The notes under the pieces: model-generated
The model's database searches: none
Told to the model about the DNA's origin: nothing
What the model saw: only the letters and a program-made list of their open reading frames with translations
Translations under genes and position numbers: made by a program
Shown: positions 21,821-30,006 of the stretch, piece by piece
Position numbering within the stretch: the first letter of the stretch is position 1
Layout: each line of letters opens with the position of its first letter
Assembly (NCBI GenBank): GCA_902805845.1
Contig: CADCUI010000001.1
Span: 1 to 64,000, forward strand
Origin: an uncultured Nocardioidaceae bacterium
Lineage (GTDB): Bacteria; Actinomycetota; Actinomycetes; Propionibacteriales; Nocardioidaceae
Length of the DNA stretch: 64,000 nucleotides
Direction of reading: 5' to 3'

Positions 21821-22348
21821 ATGCCATTCGTGCCGGTGACCTCACGATCCCGCCGGGTTGAGCGTCTACCAGACGTGCTGCCCTTTGATCGCGTCGTCGC
21901 CGACCACGCCGCCACCGTGCTGCGCGTCTGTCGCGCCGCGCTGGGGCCGGTGGATGCCGACGACGCGTGGTCGGAGACCTTTCTCGCGGCACTGCGGGCC
22001 TACGACGACCTGCCGGCCGGGGCCAACGTGGAGGCGTGGCTGGTCACGATCGCCCACCGCAAGGCGATCGACGTCCGCCGGCGTGCGTCACGTCGGCCGC
22101 TGCCCGTGGACACCGTTCCCGAGGTCCTCACCCCCGCGGAGGACCGCAGCGAGCACGACGATCTCTACGCCGCGCTCGCGGCGCTGCCCGACAAGCAGCG
22201 GCTCTCCGTCGCCTACCACCACCTCGGTGGACTGTCCTACCGCGAGGTGGCGGAGCTGCTCGGCGGCACCGAAGCCGCCGCCCGTCGAGCGGCGGCCGAC
22301 GGCGTGTCACGGCTGAGGACCCACTACCTGACAGGAGCCCGGACATGA
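21821..22348 (+). CDS. ECF-type sigma factor linked to ogt
   Basis: A sigma-70 family factor with region 2 (FDRVVADHAATVLRVCRAALG, ADDAWSETFLAALRAYDDL, VEAWLVTIAHRKAIDVRRRA) and region 4 (LPDKQRLSVAYHHLGGLSYREVAELLGG). The start is uncertain: the frame is open from a GTG at 21752, ATGs occur at 21803 and 21821, and the domain itself begins near a GTG at 21875; none has a convincing ribosome site, and the upstream codons give an odd Pro/Met/Val-rich stretch. Its stop overlaps the ogt start (ATGA). Such pairs suggest sigma control of alkylation repair, an inference from context. Confidence 0.8.
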   Translation: MPFVPVTSRSRRVERLPDVLPFDRVVADHAATVLRVCRAALGPVDADDAWSETFLAALRAYDDLPAGANVEAWLVTIAHRKAIDVRRRASRRPLPVDTVPEVLTPAEDRSEHDDLYAALAALPDKQRLSVAYHHLGGLSYREVAELLGGTEAAARRAAADGVSRLRTHYLTGART

Positions 22349-22950
22349 CGGACCTCACGACGACCGACCTCACGCCGCTCGAGCCCGACGAGGCGACGCT
22401 GGGCCGGCTGCGTGCACGACTGGCCGGTGAGGCCGATCGGGCCGGACTCCTGGACGTCGCCTACACGACGATCGACAGCCCCGTCGGCGTCCTGCTGCTG
22501 GCCGCCACCGATCGCGGGCTCGTCCGCGTCGCCTTCGAGTGCGAGGGGCTCGACCGCGTGCTCGAGGCGCTGGCCGCCCGGCTCGGCGCGCGGATCCTGG
22601 CGGCACCCGACCGGCTGCAGGGCGCCGCGTCACAGCTGGAGGCCTACTTCGCCGGGACGCTGCGCCACTTCGACATCCCCCTCGACCTCCGGTTGGCCTC
22701 CGGGTTCCGGCTGTCGGTGCTGGGGCACCTTGCCGAGATCGGCTACGGGCGGACCGAGAGCTACACCCAGGTGGCCGCCGCGACGGGCAGCCCCCGGGCA
22801 GTCCGGGCCGTGGGCACCGCCTGCGCCACCAACCCGCTGCCCGTGGTCGTGCCGTGCCACCGGGTGCTGCGTTCGGACGGCGCCCTGGGCGGGTACCTGG
22901 GGGGTCTCGAGGCGAAGCGCAACCTGCTGGCGCTCGAGGCGGCCGCGTGA
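22345..22950 (+). CDS. ogt: Methylated-DNA--protein-cysteine methyltransferase
   Basis: A 201-residue suicide alkyltransferase removing methyl groups from O6-methylguanine in DNA. The acceptor site is VVVPCHRVLRSDGALGGYLGG (about residues 170-190), with Cys accepting the alkyl group; the helix-turn-helix GYGRTESYTQVAAATGSPRAVRAVG precedes it with the arginine finger. The ribonuclease-H-like N-terminal domain starts at about residue 37 (YTTIDSPVGVLLLAATD). The first 35 residues are an extension resembling the DNA-repair Ada/Ogt proteins of actinobacteria. Translationally coupled to the sigma factor gene. Confidence 0.94.
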   Translation: MTDLTTTDLTPLEPDEATLGRLRARLAGEADRAGLLDVAYTTIDSPVGVLLLAATDRGLVRVAFECEGLDRVLEALAARLGARILAAPDRLQGAASQLEAYFAGTLRHFDIPLDLRLASGFRLSVLGHLAEIGYGRTESYTQVAAATGSPRAVRAVGTACATNPLPVVVPCHRVLRSDGALGGYLGGLEAKRNLLALEAAA

Positions 22951-22977
22951 GGCCGCGCGACCAGGCGGAGGACAGCG

Positions 22978-23580
22978 ATGGGCGAGCCGACACCGCCCCA
23001 GGGTGGACGCAACCGCCGTGGGGAGCGGCGGACTGACCCGGCGGCGGCGGCCAGGATCCAGCAGCAGGCGAGCTGGGTCGATGTTCAGCTCCGGCAAGCG
23101 ATGGAGAGAGGCGACTTCGACGAGCTGCCCGGATACGGCAAGCCCCTCGAGAGCCTGACCGACCAGCACGATCCCGACTGGTGGGTCAAGCAGCTCCTCG
23201 AGCGCGAGCAGATCACCGGCGTGATGCCGCCGTCACTGCAGCTGCGCAAGGAGGACGCCGAGCTCGACGTACGGCTCGACCGGCTGAACCGGCCCGACGA
23301 CGTACGGCGTGAGGTCGCGGAGTTCAACAGCCGGGTCCGGTGGGCGCTCTACCGCCCGCCGGAGGGTCCTCCCATGGTGACCCGGCAGCGCGACGTCGAC
23401 GCGGAGGTCGAGGCGTGGGCCGCTCGACGGCGCGAGCGGTTGGCTGCGCGGCGAACAGCCCCCACCGAGGACCAGGGCTCGGCGCGTCGCCGACGTCGGC
23501 CCCGGTGGGCCCGGTGGCTCCGGTGGCTCCAGTGGCTTCGGTGGCGGCCTCGACCCGATCGGCGGCCGGACGGCACCTGA
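22978..23580 (+). CDS. DUF1992 protein with Trp-rich basic tail
   Basis: A 200-residue DUF1992 (DnaJ homologue subfamily C member 28-like) protein. The domain runs from about residue 32 to 100 with SWVDVQLRQAMERGDFDELPGYGKPLE, the best conserved block, and DPDWWVKQLLEREQ. It has no J domain. GGCGGAGG precedes the ATG. The C-terminal 30 residues are unusual: an Arg-rich run then RWARWLRWLQWLRW, coded by near-identical GGTGGCTCC-like units, a tail that could bind membranes or nucleic acid or simply be a recent repeat expansion. Function unknown. Confidence 0.85.
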   Translation: MGEPTPPQGGRNRRGERRTDPAAAARIQQQASWVDVQLRQAMERGDFDELPGYGKPLESLTDQHDPDWWVKQLLEREQITGVMPPSLQLRKEDAELDVRLDRLNRPDDVRREVAEFNSRVRWALYRPPEGPPMVTRQRDVDAEVEAWAARRRERLAARRTAPTEDQGSARRRRRPRWARWLRWLQWLRWRPRPDRRPDGT

Positions 23581-23628
23581 CGGCGCGAGGCTCGGCTTCC
23601 GCTCCTCGATGACGTGCAGCCTGCGCTC

Positions 23629-23645
23629 ATACCCTAGGGGGGTAT
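23629..23645 (+). promoter_or_regulatory. CsoR-type copper operator
   Basis: ATACCC-N5-GGGTAT, a perfect inverted repeat 11 nt upstream of csoR and overlapping the promoter. It matches the GC-rich ATACCCC/GGGGTAT pattern of actinobacterial CsoR sites, so the operon should be repressed until Cu(I) binds CsoR. Confidence 0.75.
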
Positions 23646-23650
23646 ATGCT
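23645..23650 (+). promoter_or_regulatory. -10 hexamer TATGCT, leaderless start of csoR
   Basis: TATGCT abuts the operator and ends 6 nt before the csoR GTG. Confidence 0.45.
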
Positions 23651-23656
23651 CGTGGA

Positions 23657-23956
23657 GTGAGCCACATCGACGCCGAGCCGGGCTACCACCAGAGCAAGGA
23701 CGAGGTCCTTCGTCGCCTCCGACGCATCGAGGGCCAGGCGAGGGGCCTGCAGCGGATGGTCGAGGAGGACAAGTACTGCATCGACATCCTCACCCAGGTG
23801 TCCGCGATGACCAAGGCGCTGCAGTCGGTCGCCCTCGGGCTTCTGGACGAGCACATCGCCCACTGCGTCGCGGACGCGGTACGGGGGGGCGGGCCCGAGG
23901 CCGACGCCAAGCTCCAGGAGGCCGGTACGGCCATCGCCCGACTGGTGCGCTCGTGA
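23657..23956 (+). CDS. csoR: CsoR copper-sensing repressor
   Basis: A 99-residue all-helical repressor of the CsoR/RcnR family. The Cu(I) ligands are present with exact family spacing: Cys41, His66 and Cys70 correspond to Cys36, His61 and Cys65 of M. tuberculosis CsoR. EVLRRLRRIEGQARGLQRMVEEDKYC is the standard first helix pair, with basic residues for DNA. GTG start (VSHIDAEPGY). It leads a four-gene copper operon and has a matching palindrome in its promoter, so it represses itself and copZ-copA until copper is in excess. Confidence 0.95.
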   Translation: MSHIDAEPGYHQSKDEVLRRLRRIEGQARGLQRMVEEDKYCIDILTQVSAMTKALQSVALGLLDEHIAHCVADAVRGGGPEADAKLQEAGTAIARLVRS

Positions 23957-24005
23957 CCGTCCAGGCGACGCACCACGCGACGTCGACCAAGGAAAGGAAC
24001 TACTC

Positions 24006-24218
24006 GTGACCGCGCACCACACCTTCACCGGCACGGTCGCCGGCATGACGTGCGGCCACTGCGTCGCCTCGGTCACCGAGGAGGTCCAGGAGATCCCCGG
24101 CGTCGAGCGGGTCGAGGTCGACCTCGAGACCGGCGGCCTCAGCCTCCTCAGCACCAGCCCCCTCGACGAGGCCGCTGTCCGGGCGGCGGTCGAGGAAGCC
24201 GGCTACCAGCTGACATGA
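24006..24218 (+). CDS. copZ: CopZ-like copper chaperone (HMA domain)
   Basis: A 70-residue heavy-metal-associated domain with the metal loop GMTCGHC (Cys16 and Cys19) and the expected beta-alpha-beta-beta-alpha-beta length ([12 protein letters not shown], then [16 protein letters not shown]). It should bind Cu(I) in the cytosol and pass it to CopA, encoded 200 nt downstream. GTG start with AAGGAAAGGAA just upstream. Its stop overlaps the start of the next gene (ATGA), indicating coupling. Confidence 0.93.
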   Translation: MTAHHTFTGTVAGMTCGHCVASVTEEVQEIPGVERVEVDLETGGLSLLSTSPLDEAAVRAAVEEAGYQLT

Positions 24219-24424
24219 GCTCGTCGTCCAGCGCCACGGTCGTGACCGGAGGCCTCCGCTCCGACTCGCCGGCCTTCACGCTGGCGCTCTTCGCGGTCGT
24301 GCTCGCCGTGGTCTTCACGGTCGCGTTCTGGGCGGGCAGGACCGTGGGGCCGGCGCCTGCCGAGCCGGTGCACGGGCCCTCCGGACACGAGTCGGCACCG
24401 CACGCGTCGGCAGCGCCTCGATGA
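24215..24424 (+). CDS. Small single-span membrane protein in the copper operon
   Basis: A 69-residue protein coupled by 4-nt overlaps to copZ upstream and copA downstream. One hydrophobic segment (about residues 20-42, [22 protein letters not shown]) is followed by a short tail with three His ([18 protein letters not shown]), orientation unknown. I recognise no named family; small proteins of this kind between copZ and copA occur in actinobacteria and are usually hypothetical. The His-bearing tail and position suggest a copper-related accessory role. Confidence 0.7.
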   Translation: MSSSSSATVVTGGLRSDSPAFTLALFAVVLAVVFTVAFWAGRTVGPAPAEPVHGPSGHESAPHASAAPR

Positions 24425-26712
24425 CGACCACGGACCAGCGCGACATCGAGCTGACGATCGCCGGGATGACCTGTGCCTCCTGCGCCAACCGGGTCGAGCG
24501 CAAGCTCAACAAGCTCGAAGGCGTGACCGCCTCGGTGAACTACGCCACCGAGAAGGCCCGAGTGCTGTTCCCGTCGACCCTGACACCCGAGGACCTCGTC
24601 CGGACCGTCGAGCAGGCCGGCTACGCCGCGACGCTGCCGCAGCAGCACCACAGCGGCGCGCCGGGGGCCGCCGGTGAGGACGCGACGAGGTCACTGCGCG
24701 ACCGGCTGGTGATCTCCGCTGCCCTTACCTTCCCGGTCGTGGCGATGGCGATGGTCCCCGCGCTGCAGTTCGACTACTGGCAGTGGCTCTCGCTGACGCT
24801 GGCGTCGCCGGTCGTCGTGTGGGGCGCTGCGCCCTTCCACCGGGCGGCCTGGACCAACGTCCGTCACGGCACCTCGACGATGGACACGCTGGTGTCGCTG
24901 GGGACCCTCGCGGCGTACGCGTGGTCGATCTACGCGCTCTTCTGGGGCACCGCCGGGACGCCGGGGATGACGCACGGCTTCGAGCTGACGGTTCTCACCG
25001 GTGACGGTCCGGGTGACGGGTCGGGCAACATCTACCTCGAGGCGGCGGCGGGAGTCACGACGTTCCTGCTCGCCGGGCGCTACTTCGAGGTCAGGTCCAA
25101 GCGGCGAGCAGGCGCGGCCCTCGAGGCGCTGCTGGAGCTCGGCGCGAAGGACGTCGGCATCCTCGAGGAGGCACCCGGCGGCGCCCCGCACGGTGCTCAC
25201 GAGCGACGGATCCCGGCCGACCAACTGGCCCCCGGCATGCGGTTCGTCGTGCGACCCGGCGAGAAGGTCGCCACCGACGGAGTGGTCGAGGAGGGCACGT
25301 CGGCGGTCGACGCGTCCATGCTCACCGGTGAGTCGGTCCCCGTCGAGGTAGGACCCGGTCATCCCGTGGTGGGCGCGACCGTCAACTCCGGCGGTGTGCT
25401 GGTGGTGCGGGCGACCCGTGTCGGTGCCGACACCCAGCTCGCCCAGATGGCCAGGCTCGTGGAGGAGGCACAGAGCGGCAAGGCGGAGGTGCAGCGGCTG
25501 GCCGACCGGGTGTCGGGGGTCTTCGTCCCCGCCGTGATCGGGCTCGCCGTCGCGACGATGGGCTTCTGGCTCGGGACGGGCCACGGGCCTGCGACCGCCT
25601 TCACCGCGGCGGTCGCCGTGCTCATCATCGCCTGCCCGTGCGCCCTCGGGCTGGCCACGCCCACGGCCCTGCTGGTCGGCACCGGGCGCGCCGCCCAGCT
25701 CGGCATCATCATCAAGGGGCCAGAGGTGCTGGAGTCGACCCGGCGCGTCGACACCGTGGTGCTCGACAAGACGGGGACCGTCACGACGGGCAGCATGTCG
25801 CTGCGCGACGTCATCCCTGCCACCGACGAGTCCGAGGAGACGGTGCTGCGGCTCGCCGGGGCGCTCGAGGACGCCTCCGAGCACCCGGTGGGACGCGCCG
25901 TCGCCGAGGCGGCTCGCCGGCGGTTCGGCCACGCAGCGCCTGTCAGCGGCTTCCGCAACCTGGAGGGGCTCGGGGTCGAGGGCGCCGTGACCTGGCACGG
26001 GGTGCCCCACGCGGTCGTCGCAGGCCGCCCGCAGCTCCTCGCCGACCGGTCGCTGACCCTGCCCCCCGAGCTCCTCGGCGCCGTCGAGGAGGGGCGGGCG
26101 GCGGGCGGCACCGTGGTCGCGGTCGCCTGGGACGGCCGCGCCCGCGGCCTCGTCGTGGTCGGCGACCGGGTCAAGGACACCTCCGCGGAGGCGGTACGCC
26201 GGTTCCGGGAGCTGGGCCTGCACCCGGTCCTCCTGACCGGAGACCACGAGACGGTCGCTCGCGTCGTCGGCGAGGAGGTCGGCATCGACGAGGTGGTCGC
26301 CGACGTCATGCCCGCCGACAAGGTCCGGGTCGTCGCGGAGCTCCAGGAGCGTGGACGCGTGGTGGCCATGGTCGGCGACGGGGTCAACGACGCCGCGGCG
26401 CTGGTCCGCGCCGATCTCGGCCTGGCCATGGGCACCGGGACCGACGTCGCCATCGAGGCGAGCGACCTCACCCTCGTCCGGGGTGACCTGCGCATCGCCG
26501 CCGACGCCATCCGGCTCTCCCGACGGACCCTGGCCACGATCAAGGGCAACCTGGTCTGGGCGTTCGCCTACAACGTGGCCGCACTCCCGGTGGCCGCCGC
26601 CGGGCTGCTCACCCCGATGCTGGCAGGGGCAGCGATGGCGCTCAGCTCGGTCTTCGTGGTGACCAACAGTCTCCGGCTCCGCCGGTTCCAGCCCTGGACC
26701 GGTCAGCGGTAA
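24421..26712 (+). CDS. copA: Copper-exporting P1B-type ATPase
   Basis: A 763-residue heavy-metal ATPase pumping Cu(I) out of the cytosol. One N-terminal HMA domain has GMTCASC (about residues 15-21). Eight membrane spans are predicted; the ion site is the CPC motif in [16 protein letters not shown] (about 404-406). The cytosolic domains carry TGES (about 302, dephosphorylation), DKTGT with phosphorylated Asp near 449, SEHPVG (nucleotide site) and [11 protein letters not shown]. The C-terminal span with [18 protein letters not shown] is the CopA-type MxxSS ending, supporting Cu(I). Last gene of the csoR operon. Confidence 0.97.
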   Translation: MTTTDQRDIELTIAGMTCASCANRVERKLNKLEGVTASVNYATEKARVLFPSTLTPEDLVRTVEQAGYAATLPQQHHSGAPGAAGEDATRSLRDRLVISAALTFPVVAMAMVPALQFDYWQWLSLTLASPVVVWGAAPFHRAAWTNVRHGTSTMDTLVSLGTLAAYAWSIYALFWGTAGTPGMTHGFELTVLTGDGPGDGSGNIYLEAAAGVTTFLLAGRYFEVRSKRRAGAALEALLELGAKDVGILEEAPGGAPHGAHERRIPADQLAPGMRFVVRPGEKVATDGVVEEGTSAVDASMLTGESVPVEVGPGHPVVGATVNSGGVLVVRATRVGADTQLAQMARLVEEAQSGKAEVQRLADRVSGVFVPAVIGLAVATMGFWLGTGHGPATAFTAAVAVLIIACPCALGLATPTALLVGTGRAAQLGIIIKGPEVLESTRRVDTVVLDKTGTVTTGSMSLRDVIPATDESEETVLRLAGALEDASEHPVGRAVAEAARRRFGHAAPVSGFRNLEGLGVEGAVTWHGVPHAVVAGRPQLLADRSLTLPPELLGAVEEGRAAGGTVVAVAWDGRARGLVVVGDRVKDTSAEAVRRFRELGLHPVLLTGDHETVARVVGEEVGIDEVVADVMPADKVRVVAELQERGRVVAMVGDGVNDAAALVRADLGLAMGTGTDVAIEASDLTLVRGDLRIAADAIRLSRRTLATIKGNLVWAFAYNVAALPVAAAGLLTPMLAGAAMALSSVFVVTNSLRLRRFQPWTGQR

Positions 26713-26768
26713 CAGCCGCTGGCGCGACCCGGCGTGGAATGATGCGCCTCGACAGGAGGGAGCCGACG

Positions 26769-28913
26769 ATGCTGAGCCCGACCGCCGGCCGGGTGGCTGG
26801 CGACGCTGCGCGCTGGCTCGCCGCCCTCCCCCATCCCGTGGTCGCCCTCGACGCCGAGGGCCAGGTCGTCGGCGTCAACGCGTCGGCCGCATCGCTGTTC
26901 GGGGTGCCCGTCGAGAGGCTGCTGGGTCAGGAGCTCTGCGCGGCAGCCATGCCGGAGTCCGGCTGCGGAGGCTTCCAGGAAGTCCTCGGCATGGTCGCCG
27001 GAGGCGTGCCCTGGAGCGGTGAGCTGCACCTGGACTCCGCCGCGGCGGTGCCCGTGGTGCAGGTGAGCATCGTGCCGGTCACCGAGGGCACGGCGGTCAC
27101 GGGCAGCGTGCTCACCGTCGACGTCGTCGGGTCCCGGCACGACCATGCCCTGCACCAGTCCGAGCGGCTGAACCGGCTGGCTCGGGTGGCTGCCGAGCTG
27201 CAGAACGCCCGGACCCTCGAGATGCTGACCGACGTCGTCATCTCCCACATGGCAGACGCCGCCGGCGCGACCACCGCATCGCTGTCGGTGGTCCTCGAGG
27301 ACGGCATGCTCGGCATGCTCGGCGTCCGAGGCGGAGTTGTCGGCGCCGCCCAGCGGTGGGCGACGTTCCCGGTGGACGCCAGCTCCCCGGCAGGCGAGGC
27401 CATCTTGACCAAGCGGCCACTGGTGCTGGCGAGCCGTGCGGAGATCGAGCGCCGCTACCCGGACCTCGAGCTGGCCGCGCCAGGTGAGCGTTCGCTGCTC
27501 TGCCTCCCCTTGATGATGGGCGACCGGGCGGTCGGGGTCGCCACGCTCTCCTTCCCGCACCGGATCGACCTCGAGGGCTCGGAGCTCGAGTTCTACCGGA
27601 TCATGGCCGACACGTGCGCCCAGGCGGTGGAGCGCATCCGGGCGGTGCAGACGGTCGGTGAGCAGCACGACAAGCTGCGGTTCCTCGCGGAGGCGAGCGC
27701 CGAGCTGGCCAGCAGCCTCGACTACGAGTCCACGCTCGGCAACGTGGCACGGCTGGCCGTGCCCGCCTTCGCCGACTGGTGCATGATCGCGCTGGCCCAG
27801 GACGGCGTCCTGCGCACCCTGGCCATCGCCCACCGCGACCCGCGCAAGGTGGAGCTCGCCGAGGAGTTCCAGCGCCGCTACCCGACCGACCCGAAGTCAG
27901 ATGCCGGCAACTACGGGGTGCTTCGCAGCGGCCGGAGCATGCTGATCCCCGACGTGACCGACGAGATGCTGGTCGGGGCGGCCATCGACGAGGAACATCT
28001 CTCGATGCTGCGCCAGCTTGCCCTGCACAGTGTGCTCACCGTGCCGCTCACGGCGCGGGGCCGCACGTTCGGCACGATCAGCTGGGTGAACGGCGAGGAG
28101 GGCCGCCGCTTCTCGGAGGCGGACATCGCCTTCGGCGAGGACATCGCACGACGTGCGGCGGTGGCCATCGACAACGCACACCTGCACAGCGAGCTGCGAG
28201 AGATCGCCGAACGGCTGCAGCAGGCGGTGCTCCCACCAGACCTTCCCGAGACGCCCGGCTGGCAGCTGGCGGCGTCGTACGTCTCGGCGGGGCGGGTCGG
28301 GGTGGGGGGCGACTTCTACGACGTCATCCCGCTGAGCGACCACCGGTTGGCCCTGGTCATCGGCGACGTCATGGGACGAGGTGTGGAGGCCGCCGCGGCG
28401 ATGTCGCAGATCCGGGCTGCCCTGCGCGCGCTCGTGGCCGTGGATCCTGACCCGCAGGCGGTCATGACTCGCCTGGACCTGCTCTACGAGCACTTTCCGA
28501 GCGAGCAGCTCGTGACCGTGCTCTACGCGGTGGTCGATCCCGCGACCGACCAGGCTGTCATCGCCTGTGCGGGCCACCCGCCACCGCTGCTGCTCCACCC
28601 GGACGGCACCGCGGAGTTCGTGGACCTGGCGGTCGGCAGGATCCTCGGGGTCGAGCCCTCCGAGCGCACGCCGGTGACCGTGGACTTCGGGGGCGGAAGC
28701 ACGCTGATGCTGTTCACCGACGGGCTCGTCGAACGCCGGGGCGAGGACCTGGAAGCCGGCAAGCAGCGTCTGCTCGCCGCGGCGCGTGGGCTGGCTCCGA
28801 CCCTGGGATCCTCCGACCTCGACGCGCTCGTCTCCGTCATGAGGGATCCGACCCGCGACGACGACGTCGCGGTGCTGGCTGCTCGTCGTCTTCCGGAGCG
28901 CCCGCGGGCCTGA
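26769..28913 (+). CDS. PAS-GAF-GAF-PP2C (SpoIIE-type) serine phosphatase
   Basis: A 714-residue multidomain signalling protein. An N-terminal PAS domain (about residues 15-120), two GAF domains (about 140-290 and 300-470), then a PP2C/SpoIIE phosphatase (about 490-710) with GVGGDFYDV, VIGDVMGRGVEAAAAMSQ, LFTDGLVERRGE and [11 protein letters not shown] holding the metal-binding Asp residues. The linker EIAERLQQAVLPPDLPETPGW is typical of RsbU/RsbP-like phosphatases that act on phosphorylated anti-anti-sigma factors in the general stress response. AGGAGGGAG lies before the chosen ATG. No anti-sigma kinase is encoded nearby. Its 3' end overlaps the convergent MerR gene by 77 nt. Confidence 0.92.
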   Translation: MLSPTAGRVAGDAARWLAALPHPVVALDAEGQVVGVNASAASLFGVPVERLLGQELCAAAMPESGCGGFQEVLGMVAGGVPWSGELHLDSAAAVPVVQVSIVPVTEGTAVTGSVLTVDVVGSRHDHALHQSERLNRLARVAAELQNARTLEMLTDVVISHMADAAGATTASLSVVLEDGMLGMLGVRGGVVGAAQRWATFPVDASSPAGEAILTKRPLVLASRAEIERRYPDLELAAPGERSLLCLPLMMGDRAVGVATLSFPHRIDLEGSELEFYRIMADTCAQAVERIRAVQTVGEQHDKLRFLAEASAELASSLDYESTLGNVARLAVPAFADWCMIALAQDGVLRTLAIAHRDPRKVELAEEFQRRYPTDPKSDAGNYGVLRSGRSMLIPDVTDEMLVGAAIDEEHLSMLRQLALHSVLTVPLTARGRTFGTISWVNGEEGRRFSEADIAFGEDIARRAAVAIDNAHLHSELREIAERLQQAVLPPDLPETPGWQLAASYVSAGRVGVGGDFYDVIPLSDHRLALVIGDVMGRGVEAAAAMSQIRAALRALVAVDPDPQAVMTRLDLLYEHFPSEQLVTVLYAVVDPATDQAVIACAGHPPPLLLHPDGTAEFVDLAVGRILGVEPSERTPVTVDFGGGSTLMLFTDGLVERRGEDLEAGKQRLLAAARGLAPTLGSSDLDALVSVMRDPTRDDDVAVLAARRLPERPRA

Positions 28914-29187
28914 GCAGCTCCAGCTCCTGGCGGAGCCGGTCGGTCTCGGCCTCGAGGGCAAGGACGTGCCCGATGCCGGCGAGGTTGAGCCCCGCCTCCA
29001 GAAGCTCGGTGATCCGATCGACCCGCGCGATGTCGTGGTCGCTGTAGCGACGCGTGCCTCCGGGGGTGCGGTGCGGGTCGAGCAGCCCCTTGGCCTCGTA
29101 GGCACGGAGGTTCTGCGGGTTGACGCCGGTGAGCTCGGAGGTGACCGCCATGCCGTACAACGCGCGCCGTCCCGGTCTCACCGCCAT
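28837..29187 (-). CDS. MerR/HspR-like transcriptional regulator
   Basis: A 116-residue MerR-family regulator. The winged helix is [41 protein letters not shown], followed by [28 protein letters not shown] and a short coiled coil. The [13 protein letters not shown] helix is close to HspR, but the C-terminal tail is basic and different. It is divergent from hsp20, the position expected for a heat-shock regulator, and a perfect palindrome lies between. GTG at 29190 directly precedes the ATG taken as start; GGAAGGG is upstream. The last 77 nt overlap the phosphatase gene on the other strand. Confidence 0.85.
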   Translation of the reverse strand: MAVRPGRRALYGMAVTSELTGVNPQNLRAYEAKGLLDPHRTPGGTRRYSDHDIARVDRITELLEAGLNLAGIGHVLALEAETDRLRQELELLRPAGAPEDDEQPAPRRRRRGSDPS

Positions 29188-29228
29188 CACCCCTTCCGAT
29201 CACGAGTCATGTGCTGTCGTCACTGTAC

Positions 29229-29256
29229 TTGCCCGTCCGTACGCAACAGATATAAT
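29229..29256 (+). promoter_or_regulatory. hsp20 promoter
   Basis: TTGCCC (29229-29234), a 16-nt spacer and a perfect TATAAT (29251-29256). The leader to the hsp20 ATG would be about 64 nt. TATAAT is exceptional in this GC-rich window and signals a strong promoter that needs repression. Confidence 0.65.
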
Positions 29257-29276
29257 CTATGGCACCAACCATAGAT
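29255..29276. promoter_or_regulatory. Perfect inverted repeat at the hsp20 promoter
   Basis: ATCTATGG-N6-CCATAGAT, eight matching bases per arm, overlapping the end of the -10 hexamer and the expected start of transcription. It is unlike the HAIR element of HspR, so it is best seen as the operator of the divergent MerR-type regulator. Confidence 0.65.
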
Positions 29277-29326
29277 CGGTGGCTGACGCCAGGTCAGCCC
29301 CCCTCGGCGAAGGAGGCCCGATAACC

Positions 29327-29749
29327 ATGCTGATGAGGACCGACCCGTTCCGCGACCTGGACCGGCTGACCAACGCCATGCTCGGCACCGCTGGCCGTCC
29401 GACGGCGATGCCCATGGATGCCTACCGGGACCAGAGCACCTTCGTCGTCCAGCTCGAGATCCCCGGAGTCGACGCGGAGTCCATCGACCTGACGGTCGAG
29501 AGGAACGTCCTCACCGTCCACGCCGAGCGCAAGCCGGGATTCGGGCAGGAGGCCGAGCGCATCGTCGGCGAGCGCACCTACGGCGTCTTCAGCCGTCAGC
29601 TGTTCCTCGGTGACACGCTCGATGCCGAGCACCTCAGCGCGGACTACGACGCCGGCGTGCTGACGCTCAAGATCCCGGTGGCCGAGCAGGCGAAGCCGCG
29701 CAAGGTCTCCGTCACCGCGAGCGGCGGCCGTCGAGAGATCAACAGCTGA
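29327..29749 (+). CDS. Hsp20/alpha-crystallin small heat-shock protein
   Basis: A 140-residue small heat-shock protein, an ATP-independent chaperone that holds unfolding proteins. The alpha-crystallin domain spans about residues 30-125: [40 protein letters not shown], with the C-terminal [13 protein letters not shown] beta strand giving the GVLTL motif. After it comes a short tail with an IPV-like interaction motif (KIPVAEQ). AAGGAGG precedes the ATG by 10 nt. Probably induced on heat or oxidative stress through the divergent MerR-type regulator, and followed by a strong terminator. Confidence 0.95.
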   Translation: MLMRTDPFRDLDRLTNAMLGTAGRPTAMPMDAYRDQSTFVVQLEIPGVDAESIDLTVERNVLTVHAERKPGFGQEAERIVGERTYGVFSRQLFLGDTLDAEHLSADYDAGVLTLKIPVAEQAKPRKVSVTASGGRREINS

Positions 29750-29782
29750 CCGCACCGGAGCCGGCCAGGCCGTGCGACCCGA

Positions 29783-29809
29783 GCCCCGGTGGCACTGCCG
29801 CCGGGGCTT
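29783..29809 (+). terminator. Rho-independent-like hairpin after hsp20
   Basis: AGCCCCGG pairs perfectly with CCGGGGCT, extended inward by TGGC/GCCG around a 3-nt loop, then TT and a GC-rich run. It begins 34 nt after the hsp20 stop. Confidence 0.65.
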
Positions 29810-30006
29810 CGTGCGTCTCCGCCGAGCCGGCCCCCGCTGGCCGAGAGATGCCGAGGCGGGCCGAGAGGTGCCCGCGGTCCCGCAGAATGTACGCCCTTCG
29901 TCCCGGATGGCCGGACGCGAGACGGGGTAGACATGGCACCAGCACCATTCCACGACCTGTGAGAGTCGGTTTGCACGACCGCCCGACCAGATCGGAGGAG
30001 ACGACG

